Shown here: piece after piece, positions 15,535 to 24,770 of the stretch | Layout: every line of letters begins with the position of its first letter | Position numbering within the stretch: position 1 is the stretch's first letter | NCBI GenBank assembly: GCA_949287835.1 | Contig: CASEHV010000008.1 | Coordinates: forward strand, 1 to 64,000 | Direction of reading: 5' to 3' | Origin: an uncultured Helicobacter sp. | GTDB taxonomy: Bacteria; Campylobacterota; Campylobacteria; Campylobacterales; Helicobacteraceae | Length of the DNA stretch: 64,000 nucleotides | Notes under the pieces: model-generated | What the model was told of the DNA's origin: nothing | Database searches by the model: none | The model's input: only the letters and a program-made list of their open reading frames with translations | Program-made: the position numbers and the translations under genes

Positions 15535-16920
15535 TTAAAGCCCCATTTTTCCCGGATTTAGAATATTATTTGGGTCAAAGGCATTTTTTATCGTGCGAAA
15601 CAAATTCATCTCTTCATCGCTAAAGGCTAGATTCATAAAAGGCGCTTTGGCAAGACCTATGCCGTGCTCCCCGCTTAGAGTGCCATCTAGCTCTACTGCG
15701 ATTTTAAAGATTTCCTCTATTGCCTTATGCCCCCTGTCTAAGTCCTCAAGATTCTCGACCATGACATTTGTATGCACATTGCCATCACCTGTATGTCCAA
15801 AGCATGGAATCTTAAAGCCATATTTTCTACTCACGCCATCTATGGCACGGAGTAAATCTGGCAGTTTTGAGCGTGGCACGGTAATATCCTCATTTAGTTT
15901 CTTTTTACCATAAATGCTTATGCTTTGACTTGCATTTTTCCTAGCAAACCACAAGTCCTGCCCCTCCTCACTATCCTTTGCCACCTTAAAATCCACACAG
16001 CCATTCTCTCTAAATTTCTCCTCTATTTTCTCTAATTGATACTCAATCTCAGAATCTAGATTCCCATCGACCTCTGTGATGAGTATGGCACCTGCATCTT
16101 TTGGCAGACCTTTATGGAACTTCTCCTCGACAGCACGAATGGTAAGATTATCCAAAAACTCCATAGCCACAGGCACGACGCCGCTAGCCATAGTCTTATA
16201 GACTGCATTCATGGCATTCTCAATACTATCAAACACGCCCATAGCGGCACGACTTAGCTTTGGCTTTGCAATGAGTTTTAGGGTAATCTCTGTAATGACG
16301 GCAAGCGTGCCTTCACTTGCTATCAAAATCCCTGCTATGTTATATCCTGCCACATCTTTTATCGTCCTTTTACCTGCACGGATAATATCGCCATTTGGCA
16401 GCACTGCCCTCACAGCCATGACATAATCCTTTGTGATTCCATATTTGGCTGCCCGCATGCCACCTGCATTTTCGCTAACATTGCCTCCTATCGTGCTTTG
16501 ATTCTCACTTGCGGGGTCTGGGGGGTAGAAAAGCCCGTGAGATTCTGCAAAACTCTGTAAATCTTTGTTAATTACACCAGGTTGCACACGCACGATGAGA
16601 TTCTTTGTATCTAACTCTAAGATTTTATTCATATATTTCTCTAATGCCAAAACCACGCCGCCATTTGCCACGATGCTCCCGCCTGTAAAGCCGCTCCCTG
16701 CCCCACGAGGCACAATGGGAATCTTATTATCATTGCAGTATTTTAGAATCTGACTTACTTCATTTTCATCTCTTGGGAAAAGCACCAAATCAGGCTCTCT
16801 CTCCTCACGTGTGGCATCATAGCTATATGCTAGTTTGTGTAATTTATCACTTTTCACATTCTCACTTCCTAGCAGATTTTCAAAATGTGCGATATGCACA
16901 GAAATATCGTTGCTACTCAT
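15535..16920 (-). CDS. glcD: FAD-linked oxidase, GlcD/D-lactate dehydrogenase type
   Basis: 461 aa. N-terminal FAD_binding_4 (PCMH) domain with VPRGAGSGFTGGSI, the conserved PDPASENQSTIGGNVSENAGG and DVAGYNIAGILIASEGTLAVITEITLKL; C-terminal FAD-oxidase domain ending with GHTGDGNVHTN, GEHGIGLAKAPF and a DPNNILNPGKM tail. This is the glycolate oxidase subunit GlcD/D-lactate dehydrogenase family. Substrate unproven; D-lactate is plausible because lutBC (L-lactate) lies 5 kb away. It starts 15 bases downstream of the chemoreceptor's stop on the same strand. Confidence 0.88.
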   Translation of the reverse strand: MSSNDISVHIAHFENLLGSENVKSDKLHKLAYSYDATREEREPDLVLFPRDENEVSQILKYCNDNKIPIVPRGAGSGFTGGSIVANGGVVLALEKYMNKILELDTKNLIVRVQPGVINKDLQSFAESHGLFYPPDPASENQSTIGGNVSENAGGMRAAKYGITKDYVMAVRAVLPNGDIIRAGKRTIKDVAGYNIAGILIASEGTLAVITEITLKLIAKPKLSRAAMGVFDSIENAMNAVYKTMASGVVPVAMEFLDNLTIRAVEEKFHKGLPKDAGAILITEVDGNLDSEIEYQLEKIEEKFRENGCVDFKVAKDSEEGQDLWFARKNASQSISIYGKKKLNEDITVPRSKLPDLLRAIDGVSRKYGFKIPCFGHTGDGNVHTNVMVENLEDLDRGHKAIEEIFKIAVELDGTLSGEHGIGLAKAPFMNLAFSDEEMNLFRTIKNAFDPNNILNPGKMGL

Positions 16921-16935
16921 AACTCTCCCCTTTTA

Positions 16936-18312
16936 TTAATTATCCAATTTATTCACAATAAGCTTACTTTCTTTCTCCATTTTATCAAGATTTTTCACGA
17001 TGAAATCTATATCCTGCAGACTTAAATCTTTGTTTTCTATTTTTTGCAAAGCATTCATGACGCTATTTGTGATAATCTTGCGAGATTTCTCTACATCTTC
17101 ACTGCCTACGCGACCTAGCAGACTTGCATTAAATCTCTCATCTTCAAATAAATGTGATACTGCATGTAGGCTAAAATCCTGCATGGGCTTTAATGTCTTA
17201 AAGCTAAGATAAGCATTGGATTTATATAGCATGTGTTGTAGTTTTGCTACATTCACGACTAAATCTTCTTGCACTTTTTTAAATAATCCACCTAGCTCGG
17301 TGCTATTTACACCTAGATTCTCAAATACGCTACTAAACTCATGAATACTAGCCTGTGTCTTTTGGATAATGTCATAGACTTCCTTGCTGCTCTGCTCTAT
17401 GCCATCTATTTCTTGCTGCATAGTCTGAATCACAAGTGAGATTTCATTTGTGGCTTTATGCGTGTTTTCTGCAAGTTTCCTTACCTCATCGGCGACCACT
17501 GCAAAGCCACGTCCATTTTCCCCTGCCCGTGCGGCTTCTATACTAGCATTTAGTGAAAGGAGGCTAGTTTGTGAGGCGATATTTACGATGATATTAATGA
17601 CATTTCCTATATCATTTGACCTTTGGGCAAAGCTAGATATAGCCTCATTATTGCTAGTGATAAGTGATAGTAGAGAATCTACACTGCCTAGTACACGTGA
17701 AATATTCTCTTTATTTTCATCGGCTATGCTAACTAGATTTGATATAACCTCCCCTGCATGCCTTACCTCTACCACATCGCTATCTAGTCCGCTACTAATC
17801 TTTCGCAAATCATGATTCTGATTATCTAGGCTCATATTCATAAGCGACTTTGATAGTGAGTTTTGTATGCTCTCCTTTGCATTATTCTCAATGCTCTCAA
17901 GGCAGGTATTTAGCGCGTCAATATTTTTTGCAAACGTGCCTCGTAGCCCATCTTTTAGTGCCTTGCGATAGAAGTCGTTATTCTGAGAAGCACTAATAGA
18001 GGTATTTACCTCACGTAAAAATGCTTCAAGATTATCTAGCAGAGTATTTATGTCATCTCCTAAACGCACAAGCGTTTTATCGCCCTTTAGATGCAATACT
18101 CGTTTTTCAAAATTGCCATCTCTAGCCTCATCTGTAACCTCTAGTATACGTGAGAAAAATTCATCTTTTTTCTGCTCTAATATAAACATGAAAACTTGAA
18201 TACCAAATGCGATTATTAGCACAATGCCTAGTATATATCCGTGAAATACAAATGAAAAAATTGCAGATAGCAGAACTATTATGGCACTTATAATAAGTAG
18301 TGTCTTATTCAT
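16936..18312 (-). CDS. Methyl-accepting chemotaxis protein with two N-terminal TM segments and degenerate CZB-like tail
   Basis: 458 aa. Two close hydrophobic segments (~5-45) without a periplasmic sensor domain, a HAMP-like cytoplasmic linker ([21 protein letters not shown]), then the MCP signalling hairpin (tip around [40 protein letters not shown]). The last ~100 residues (357-428) match the shape of a chemoreceptor zinc-binding (CZB) domain: [12 protein letters not shown] retains the first His, but the Cys and the last two His positions are replaced. Presumably senses an internal cue. Upstream of glcD with 15 bases between them. Confidence 0.85.
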   Translation of the reverse strand: MNKTLLIISAIIVLLSAIFSFVFHGYILGIVLIIAFGIQVFMFILEQKKDEFFSRILEVTDEARDGNFEKRVLHLKGDKTLVRLGDDINTLLDNLEAFLREVNTSISASQNNDFYRKALKDGLRGTFAKNIDALNTCLESIENNAKESIQNSLSKSLMNMSLDNQNHDLRKISSGLDSDVVEVRHAGEVISNLVSIADENKENISRVLGSVDSLLSLITSNNEAISSFAQRSNDIGNVINIIVNIASQTSLLSLNASIEAARAGENGRGFAVVADEVRKLAENTHKATNEISLVIQTMQQEIDGIEQSSKEVYDIIQKTQASIHEFSSVFENLGVNSTELGGLFKKVQEDLVVNVAKLQHMLYKSNAYLSFKTLKPMQDFSLHAVSHLFEDERFNASLLGRVGSEDVEKSRKIITNSVMNALQKIENKDLSLQDIDFIVKNLDKMEKESKLIVNKLDN

Positions 18313-18362
18313 AGTAAAATCCTAATAGAATATATATGAAAGTATAACAAATTAACATTTTT

Positions 18363-19133
18363 CTATCTACCAAATTTATAACTATACCCCACATAGAAAT
18401 TAAAATCTGCTTGCACGCCGTCTTCTTGCACGACCAAAGACTGCGTTGGTAGGAATCTGATTCCAGCCTCTATCCTATGCCTGTATGCAAAGACACCACT
18501 AAGACCTGCCTGCACGGTTAGATTCCCACCAAAGACGTATTTTGTGGAATCCTGATTTGGAATCATTATAGGATTTGATGTATCAAAATATATAAGTGCT
18601 CCAGCTCCTACGCCCACAAAGAATCCCACGGTATTTTTATACGACTTATCAATGAAGAAATCTATCATAATGTCAATACCAGCGCCAAGTAGCACAAATG
18701 TGCCGCTATGATAGTCTCTTTGCTTTTTTATAGGTGAGAGTTTGTCATTATTAATATCTAGTGAAAGATAGCCACGAATACCTATGTAACCATCGATATA
18801 GCTAATCATACCGCCGCGAATGCCACCGCCAAACGAGTATCCGCTAAGTGGCATATTCACATTATCTGCTATCCTTAAAGTCGGAATCATACTTGCCACT
18901 AGCATGATGTATTTGCCATTTCTAGCGATGTTTGCCGCTCTTGCCAACTCTATTTGTGTAGCACTTTTGGTTTTTACCACTTGATTGCGACTTATCTCTA
19001 CATTTGTTTGCAAAGTAGAGATGCTAGGCGTTTTGCCAAACCCTATATCATCATCACTTTCATCATAGAATTTCGTAAAATCATTGCCAAATGCAAGGCA
19101 GAGACAAAGCAGACTACAAAAGACTTTCTTCAT
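18363..19133 (-). CDS. Outer-membrane protein, Helicobacter OMP-like
   Basis: 256 aa with a signal peptide (MKKVFCSLLCLCLAFG) and a C-terminal beta-strand ending FYVGYSYKFGR, typical of OM porin-like barrels. The body has alternating hydrophobic strands with GxGxGxY-rich turns (LGAGIDIMIDFFIDKSYKNTVGFFVGVGAGALIYF). It resembles Helicobacter outer-membrane proteins that include the Hop/Hor-type and Omp18-like groups, but I cannot place it in a subfamily. Starts inside the end of gspE (20-base overlap), so it may be co-transcribed. Confidence 0.7.
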   Translation of the reverse strand: MKKVFCSLLCLCLAFGNDFTKFYDESDDDIGFGKTPSISTLQTNVEISRNQVVKTKSATQIELARAANIARNGKYIMLVASMIPTLRIADNVNMPLSGYSFGGGIRGGMISYIDGYIGIRGYLSLDINNDKLSPIKKQRDYHSGTFVLLGAGIDIMIDFFIDKSYKNTVGFFVGVGAGALIYFDTSNPIMIPNQDSTKYVFGGNLTVQAGLSGVFAYRHRIEAGIRFLPTQSLVVQEDGVQADFNFYVGYSYKFGR

Positions 19134-20625
19134 AGCTAATAATGCCCTCTTTATATAATCTAGTCATCTCATGCTCTAGTGGGAATCTGGCATGATTCTT
19201 AGCAAAGTCAAGTAGGCTCTTTGACCTATCCTCATCTCTAAAATCTAGGATTTCTTGTATTAAGATTCTAGGACCATAACCCCTGTTGTAGCAGAATCCA
19301 CACCCCTCACAAAATGGCATGCCATCATCGCCATACACTTTACACGCAGGGCATAGAGTTTTTAGCAGTCGCTGAGATATGACGCTTCTAAGGGAGGCTC
19401 TAAGCAGATATTCCTTTGCGCCTAAATCAAGCAATCTTGCAATGCTAGATTCACAATCTTTAGAGTGAATGCTACTTAGCACTAAATGCCCTGTGAGTGC
19501 CGCTCTAATGCTAATCTCTAACGTGGTAAAATCCCGAATCTCGCCTACCATAATGACATCTGGGTCTTGACGCAGGACATACTTTAGCATTTCGCCAAAG
19601 TCAAGTCCCAAATCGATATTTGCCTCGCACTGCGTTATGCCAGAGATATTTCGCTCTATTGGGTCCTCTATGGTAATTATCTTTCGCTCTGAGTTATTTA
19701 AATGTGCTAGGCAGTTATAAAGCAGGGTGCTTTTGGCACTGCCTGTAGGTCCGCTAATTAAAATAAGACCGCTTTTATAAAGTAATAAATGCTTGATTTG
19801 TGCCAGAATCTCATCTTTGATATTCATGGATTCTAAGAGAAAATAGCTACTATCTGCATGGGGGATTCTAAGCACGATAGATTCCCCGCTATGCGTGGGG
19901 AGAAATGACATTCTTATATCCTTCTCATCTGCGCCCCTGATATGCCCATCTTGTGGAATCTTTGGATTAATATCAATGGAGGATAGCAGTCGTAGCTTTT
20001 TTGAGAGTTTTGCAAAAAGTGTGGCATTTAACTCACAAAAGGATATAAGAGCGCCATTTAGCCGCATAGAGAATCCACATTTATCATCATCTATGCTAAG
20101 ATGAATATCACTTGCATTAAATAATGATGCAAAGACAAAAATATCATCTATAAAGCTATCGTCTAAATCCTCGCCCATAAGGCATTTTTGCAAATTAAGG
20201 GAGAGGTCTATCATGGATAGAAACTCCTGACTTGCTATATAAAGCTCTACTTTCACATCACCGTATAGCTCTTTGATTTTAGATTCTATATCCTCGTGAT
20301 TAGAGAAGAAGGGCTCTCTTAATATAACATGATAGATTTTATTTGAGTAGAAAATAATATTTGGTAGCATGTTTTGAGGGGTGTTCATAATGCTATGCAG
20401 TATCACGGGATTTGTATCTAGCAGTTTTAGATGATATTCCTCTAGCTTATGCTCTAGTATGTAATTCTCCATGAAAGGATTAGCCTGTAAAAAGCGATGA
20501 TAGATATTTGCCTTACTAGAAGTAAAGCTATCAAAGAGATAGTCTAGGAATACTAACTTATCATCGCTATTTAGAGAATCAAAATGCTCCTGCTGAGAGA
20601 TGTAGATTTCATTATTTAAGGTCAT
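19114..20625 (-). CDS. GspE/PilB-type secretion ATPase
   Basis: 503 aa. N1-type domain in the first ~150 residues; catalytic RecA-like core with Walker A ILISGPTGSAKSTLLYN, Asp box (IITIEDPIERNISGITQCE), Walker B (DVIMVGEIRDFTTLEISIRAALTGH) and His box (VLSSIHSKD). A zinc-binding tetracysteine CPACKVYGDDGMPFCEGCGF follows. Closest class: GspE of type II secretion/CtsE of the Campylobacter DNA-uptake system. No pilin, platform protein or secretin gene is adjacent. Overlaps purN by 14 bases upstream and the OMP gene by 20 bases downstream. Confidence 0.88.
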   Translation of the reverse strand: MTLNNEIYISQQEHFDSLNSDDKLVFLDYLFDSFTSSKANIYHRFLQANPFMENYILEHKLEEYHLKLLDTNPVILHSIMNTPQNMLPNIIFYSNKIYHVILREPFFSNHEDIESKIKELYGDVKVELYIASQEFLSMIDLSLNLQKCLMGEDLDDSFIDDIFVFASLFNASDIHLSIDDDKCGFSMRLNGALISFCELNATLFAKLSKKLRLLSSIDINPKIPQDGHIRGADEKDIRMSFLPTHSGESIVLRIPHADSSYFLLESMNIKDEILAQIKHLLLYKSGLILISGPTGSAKSTLLYNCLAHLNNSERKIITIEDPIERNISGITQCEANIDLGLDFGEMLKYVLRQDPDVIMVGEIRDFTTLEISIRAALTGHLVLSSIHSKDCESSIARLLDLGAKEYLLRASLRSVISQRLLKTLCPACKVYGDDGMPFCEGCGFCYNRGYGPRILIQEILDFRDEDRSKSLLDFAKNHARFPLEHEMTRLYKEGIISYEESLL

Positions 20626-21322
20626 GGGGTGCCTTAAGCAAAGGACTTTGCGAAATCACCCTAAGCAGTGCCTCAAGGTAGATTCTATGCTCTAGCTTGT
20701 GAATCCTAGCCTCATAAGATTCCAAACTCTCACCTGCTATTTTCTCTAATCTCTCCTGCAGTATAATCTCCCCGCTATCTACCTCTTTGCTTACATAATG
20801 CACACTCACGCCGCCAAAGGCATTATCATCATAAAAGCTTTTCTCAATAGCACCCGCTCCTTTATGCAGCGGCAGAATACTTGGGTGAATGTTTAGAATC
20901 TTTAAAGACTTTGGGATAGAGGAGAAAAACTCATCACCTAATATCCACATAAACCCCGCAAGCAGCACGAACTCAAGTCCATCTCTATCATAAAGAGTGC
21001 TTAAATGCCCTGCTAATTTTCTATCAAACTCCGCTCTTTTATTTTTGCTAGATTCTATAATGCAAGTAGGAATGCCAAGATTTTTAGCCCTCTCTAGCCC
21101 TTTAGCATTTTTATTAGCAATAATCTCTAAGAATCTAAATGTGGGATTATTTATGCCTAGATTATCCATACATGGAATCTTATCGGCACTATGACGTGCC
21201 TTGATGTTCCCGCTATTTATGGCATGAGAGAGTGTTTTGTTATGCAGGTTTTTTACTAGATGCTCCATATTCGTGCCATTGCCGCTAATTAGCACAGATA
21301 TATTGATATACTGCCCTGCCAT
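20612..21322 (-). CDS. purN: Phosphoribosylglycinamide formyltransferase, formyl-THF dependent
   Basis: 236 aa; transfers a formyl group from 10-formyl-THF to GAR in purine synthesis. N-terminal phosphate loop VLISGNGTNMEHL, and the active-site NIHPSILPLHKGAGAIE (His-Pro-Ser-Leu-Leu-Pro block). Longer than E. coli PurN (212) because of an insertion of ~30 residues after the loop (HAINSGNIKARHSADKIPCMDNLG). The C-terminus is Helicobacter-type. ATG follows the stop of the upstream 80-aa gene by one base and the end overlaps gspE by 14 bases, so it belongs to one transcription unit. Confidence 0.92.
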   Translation of the reverse strand: MAGQYINISVLISGNGTNMEHLVKNLHNKTLSHAINSGNIKARHSADKIPCMDNLGINNPTFRFLEIIANKNAKGLERAKNLGIPTCIIESSKNKRAEFDRKLAGHLSTLYDRDGLEFVLLAGFMWILGDEFFSSIPKSLKILNIHPSILPLHKGAGAIEKSFYDDNAFGGVSVHYVSKEVDSGEIILQERLEKIAGESLESYEARIHKLEHRIYLEALLRVISQSPLLKAPHDLK

Positions 21323-21323
21323 A

Positions 21324-21566
21324 CTAGTCCTTAAACCAATGTTGATTCTCGCTTTTTATCTCCTCTATGAGTGCGATAATATTCTTAGAATCATACTCAT
21401 CTTGAGAATTCTCATCGATTTTAGAATGATACAAGGCAATAGCGTCCTCTAAATGCTGCTCATTTAATCCCGCAAAATGAAAGCACACCGCAAACATATC
21501 TAGCACCTCTAGCTCTAGCTGTTTTATTTCATCTTGAAGTGCTTTTAGATTCCGATTTTCACTCAT
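21324..21566 (-). CDS. Unrecognised small acidic protein upstream of purN
   Basis: 80 aa, soluble, predicted mostly helical (LKALQDEIKQLELEVLDMF; ENSQDEYDSKNIIALIEEIKSE). No motif that I can match to a named family and no signal peptide. One base before purN, so co-translated with it. AGAGGTATCA precedes the ATG, giving a reasonable SD. Expression and function unknown. Confidence 0.6.
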   Translation of the reverse strand: MSENRNLKALQDEIKQLELEVLDMFAVCFHFAGLNEQHLEDAIALYHSKIDENSQDEYDSKNIIALIEEIKSENQHWFKD

Positions 21567-21646
21567 TGATACCTCTTTATTAAGCCGTTATTAAGGCTAG
21601 AATTATACCAAAATTTGATATTGATAAATGTGCGGATAAAATGCCT

Positions 21647-21690
21647 TATTTGTTACAATTTTCTACACTGATATAAAATTGTAACAAATA
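21647..21690. promoter_or_regulatory. Perfect 16-bp inverted repeat overlapping the glaH promoter (operator)
   Basis: TATTTGTTACAATTTT (21647-21662) and AAAATTGTAACAAATA (21675-21690) are exact reverse complements around a 12-base centre. The left arm overlaps a -35 (TTGTTA, 21650-21655) and the right arm overlaps a -10 (TATAAA, 21672-21677) with a 16-base spacer, so a bound dimer would block RNA polymerase. Predicted start near 21684, giving a ~105-nt leader before glaH. The half-site core TTGTTACAA recurs upstream of porC. Confidence 0.7.
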
Positions 21691-21789
21691 CTGCGTGTAA
21701 AATTTACATAATTTATAAAATTGTGGAATATTAGTAACAAGGATTTTATATCATAAAATCCAAAGTTTGCTTAATTAAAGGAGATAAGC

Positions 21790-22752
21790 ATGGCAAAGTT
21801 AATTTTTGAAAATGGGCAATTTAGAGCTACTCCATCAGTATATTCCCCAAAGCTAGTAGAGGTTGTGTTTAAAAAGTCTGTGGTAGATGAGTTTATATCA
21901 CAGACTGAAATATATCCTGTGCAAGCTTTAGAGTATAAATCTTTTTTGCGTTTTAGAGTTGCAGAGATTCTAAACAAGCTTTGTAATAATGAATTGCAAG
22001 ATTTTTTGCGAAAAACGCTTACAAATAGGGAGCAAGGAGCAATTTTAGTAAATCCAGAGGGAATCAACAAATGTGAGCAGGGCGATGAAATGGTAAAAAT
22101 TGCCACTGCATTCGTGCATCTAGTAGGCAGGTCAAACTTTGATGACATGACAGGTAAATTCTATGCACGCTGGGCAGTTGTGAATAAGGATAATTCCGAT
22201 AGCTATCTAAGGCAGCCGCAAAAGCCGCTAGAGCTTCACAACGATGGCACGTATGTAAATCAGGTTACAGATTATGTCTTGATGTATAAGATAGATGAGC
22301 AGAATATGAAAGGCGGGGATTCTCAGCTTCTACACCTAGATGATTGGGAAGAGCTAGATAAGTATTTCAATCATCATCTAGCAAAACGTGTTATGAAATG
22401 GTCAGCACCTCCTAGCAAAAATGTAAAAGAAGATGCCTATCACCCCGTGTTTGAGACAGATAGCGATGGCAGACCTGTGATGCTTTATATAGACCAATTT
22501 GCCCAGCCAAAAGATTATGAGGAAGGCACGTGGCTTGCCGATATGGGAGATTCTCTTGAAAATAGCAAGGGCAAATTATCATTTCCCGTGCCTGTGGGGC
22601 AGTTTTTGTTAATTAATAATCTTTTCTGGCTACATGGAAGGGATAAATTTGAAAGACATGAGAATCTAAGACGAGAGCTAATGAGGCAAAGGGGCTATTT
22701 CTCCTTTAGCTCAAATCCGTTTAAGGCATATCATGGAATGGCACGTGCATAG
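21790..22752 (+). CDS. glaH: Glutarate 2-hydroxylase (CsiD/GlaH), Fe(II)/2-oxoglutarate dependent
   Basis: 320 aa. Hydroxylates glutarate to L-2-hydroxyglutarate using 2-oxoglutarate and O2 in the lysine/glutarate catabolic route. Fe ligands by motif: LHNDG (His150, Asp152) and WLHGRDKF (His282); 2-oxoglutarate binding Arg cluster in [14 protein letters not shown] (~295-301). Length matches E. coli GlaH (325). AAAGGAGATAAGC gives a strong SD. It stands alone; the usual partner LhgO and gabDTP are not in the window. It follows a palindrome-controlled promoter. Confidence 0.92.
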   Translation: MAKLIFENGQFRATPSVYSPKLVEVVFKKSVVDEFISQTEIYPVQALEYKSFLRFRVAEILNKLCNNELQDFLRKTLTNREQGAILVNPEGINKCEQGDEMVKIATAFVHLVGRSNFDDMTGKFYARWAVVNKDNSDSYLRQPQKPLELHNDGTYVNQVTDYVLMYKIDEQNMKGGDSQLLHLDDWEELDKYFNHHLAKRVMKWSAPPSKNVKEDAYHPVFETDSDGRPVMLYIDQFAQPKDYEEGTWLADMGDSLENSKGKLSFPVPVGQFLLINNLFWLHGRDKFERHENLRRELMRQRGYFSFSSNPFKAYHGMARA

Positions 22753-22757
22753 TGGCA

Positions 22758-24065
22758 TTATCTAGGTGCACCCCCCTGCTGCATCATGCTAAGTAGGCTT
22801 TGAACGCCACCTTTTTGACTTAGCTTTTTAGCGATTTTACTTGCATTGTCAAACTGCTTTAAAACGCGATTAATATCGCTTACCTGCATACCGCTACCCA
22901 TGGCAATTCTCTTTCGCCTTGAGCCGTTTAGAATGCTAGGATTATCCCTCTCTTTTTGCGTCATGGAATTAACCATAGCGCGAATAATCTTTATATCCTC
23001 CGAGCTATCAAAGTCGAAGTCCTTTAGCTTTGATGCCATGCCACCAAGACCCGGAATCATAGACATGATTTGACTAACAGAGCCCATTTTCTTGACATTT
23101 TCGATTTGATTTAGAAAATCTGTAAATGTGAAATTCCCTTTTTTTATCTTTTTATGAATATCCTTTGCCTCTTTTGGGTTGATGATGGCGGCAGTTTTCT
23201 CCGCTAGTGTGCTTAAATCCCCCGCACCCATGAGCCTTGAGACAATCCTATCTGGCATGAATAAATCCAAGTCTGGAATCTTCTCTCCCATACCCATGAA
23301 GCGAAGCGGGATTCCAATCTGGTAGGCTATGCTTAGGGCTATGCCACCTTTAGAATCACTATCAAACTTGCTTAAAATAACGCCGCTTATGCCTATCTTC
23401 TCATGAAAGCTACTCGCACTTCTCACGCCATCTTGCCCACTTAGTGCATCGGCTACATAGAATACATCATCTGGCTTTATAGCCTCCTTGATACTTGCTA
23501 GCTCCTTCATGAGTGCCTCATCGATGGCAAGTCTGCCTGCGGTATCGTATATCACGACATCAAAGCTATTATTATCCATAGCGTATTTCGTAGCATTTAT
23601 GGCGACCTCTAGGGCATCGCTGCTATCTGAGTTAAAGACCTCGACCTCGATTTGCTCCCCTAGACTTTTTAGCTGTGTTACCGCCGCTAGTCTTTGCAAA
23701 TCGCATGGCACAAGCAAGACCTTTTTATTTTTCATCTTTAGATAATTTGCAAGTTTAGCACTCGTAGTCGTCTTTCCGCTTCCTTGAAGTCCAGCCATGA
23801 GAATCTTAGTAGGGGGCGTTTTTGCATACACAAAGCCATAATTTCCTCCTACCTCTAAAATCTCTAAAAGCGACTTGCTAAGTGCGTTTAGAAAGCTATC
23901 CTTTCCTATGCCATTCTGTTTTGTTTTTTCTTTAGTGCGGTTGATGATTTCCTTTGTAGCCTTGTGATAAACATCACCTTTTAGCAGAGCCTTTTTTAAC
24001 TCATCATCATTAAATCTTATTTTATTCATCGCGGCACGAAATCCGCTACTTAGAGATTCGAACAT
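22758..24065 (-). CDS. ffh: Signal recognition particle GTPase Ffh
   Basis: 435 aa. N domain, SRP GTPase G domain (P-loop GLQGSGKTTTSAKLA ~113; DTAGRLAIDEALM; LSKFDSDSKGG) and Met-rich M domain (MSQIMSMIPGLGGM; SILNGSRRKRIAMGSGMQVSDINRVLKQF) that holds SRP RNA and signal sequences. Its RNA partner ffs is encoded 12 kb away in this window. Last gene of the unit 25.8-22.8 kb, 12 bases after rdgB. Confidence 0.97.
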   Translation of the reverse strand: MFESLSSGFRAAMNKIRFNDDELKKALLKGDVYHKATKEIINRTKEKTKQNGIGKDSFLNALSKSLLEILEVGGNYGFVYAKTPPTKILMAGLQGSGKTTTSAKLANYLKMKNKKVLLVPCDLQRLAAVTQLKSLGEQIEVEVFNSDSSDALEVAINATKYAMDNNSFDVVIYDTAGRLAIDEALMKELASIKEAIKPDDVFYVADALSGQDGVRSASSFHEKIGISGVILSKFDSDSKGGIALSIAYQIGIPLRFMGMGEKIPDLDLFMPDRIVSRLMGAGDLSTLAEKTAAIINPKEAKDIHKKIKKGNFTFTDFLNQIENVKKMGSVSQIMSMIPGLGGMASKLKDFDFDSSEDIKIIRAMVNSMTQKERDNPSILNGSRRKRIAMGSGMQVSDINRVLKQFDNASKIAKKLSQKGGVQSLLSMMQQGGAPR

Positions 24066-24077
24066 TTTGTTTCCTTT

Positions 24078-24770
24078 CTACAAGATTTTAAGCAATTTTT
24101 GAATTTCCAAAATAGCCTTACCCCTATGGGATATTTTTAGCTTTTCTTGCATGGTTAATGTGGCTATGGATTTATCGCCGATATAAAACATGCTGTCATA
24201 TCCAAAGCCATTTTCACCGCTTTGTTTGCAAGAGACAATGCCCTCTGTGATTCCAGAAACAACGCCAAAGATGATATGTTTATCCCCTAGTGATATAGAT
24301 TCTAAAACATTATATTCTCTACATACTTTATCATATAGGCTAGAATCTATCTGCATGATAAATGCAATGCTACATTCAAAATATCCCCTGCTAGATGAGA
24401 TTCCAAGATTTTTTAGCGCAGTGGCAAGGGCATCTCTATTTTGGGAATCACTAGAGTTTTCATTACTTGAAATATTATTTACTACATTGCTCCATCTAGC
24501 AGATAGTACGCCCGGCTTTCCATTTAGTGCATCAACGCATAGCCCACTATCATCTGCTAGTATGATATATTCTCTTTCAATACCTCTTTGCTTTAATGCC
24601 TCATATAGAGACTTTGCCTTTATCATCGCATTTTGACTAAAGCTATCTGCACTCTCATCTGGATTAAATGAAGTAAGCGATATATCTTTGGGACAGAATA
24701 TCTCTGCGTTAAATGCACTAGAGAATTCTTTTAGTTTATGGGTATTGTTAGTAGCTAATATAATTTTCAT
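24078..24770 (-). CDS. rdgB: Non-canonical purine NTP pyrophosphatase (RdgB/HAM1)
   Basis: 230 aa; removes ITP, dITP and XTP from the nucleotide pool. N-terminal ILATNNTHKLKEF substrate-binding motif and the catalytic block LADDSGLCVDALNGKPGVLSARW; GFGYDSMFYI near the C-terminus. Longer than E. coli RdgB (197 aa) because of an internal insertion (~NSSDSQNRDALATALKNLG and following). Overlaps the AMIN-protein gene by four bases (ATGA). Confidence 0.95.
   Translation of the reverse strand: MKIILATNNTHKLKEFSSAFNAEIFCPKDISLTSFNPDESADSFSQNAMIKAKSLYEALKQRGIEREYIILADDSGLCVDALNGKPGVLSARWSNVVNNISSNENSSDSQNRDALATALKNLGISSSRGYFECSIAFIMQIDSSLYDKVCREYNVLESISLGDKHIIFGVVSGITEGIVSCKQSGENGFGYDSMFYIGDKSIATLTMQEKLKISHRGKAILEIQKLLKIL

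Noticed and set aside
21567-21646. Gap between the 80-aa gene and the glaH palindrome
   Set aside because: Only an AT-rich leader with the SD of the divergent small gene; no further element identified.
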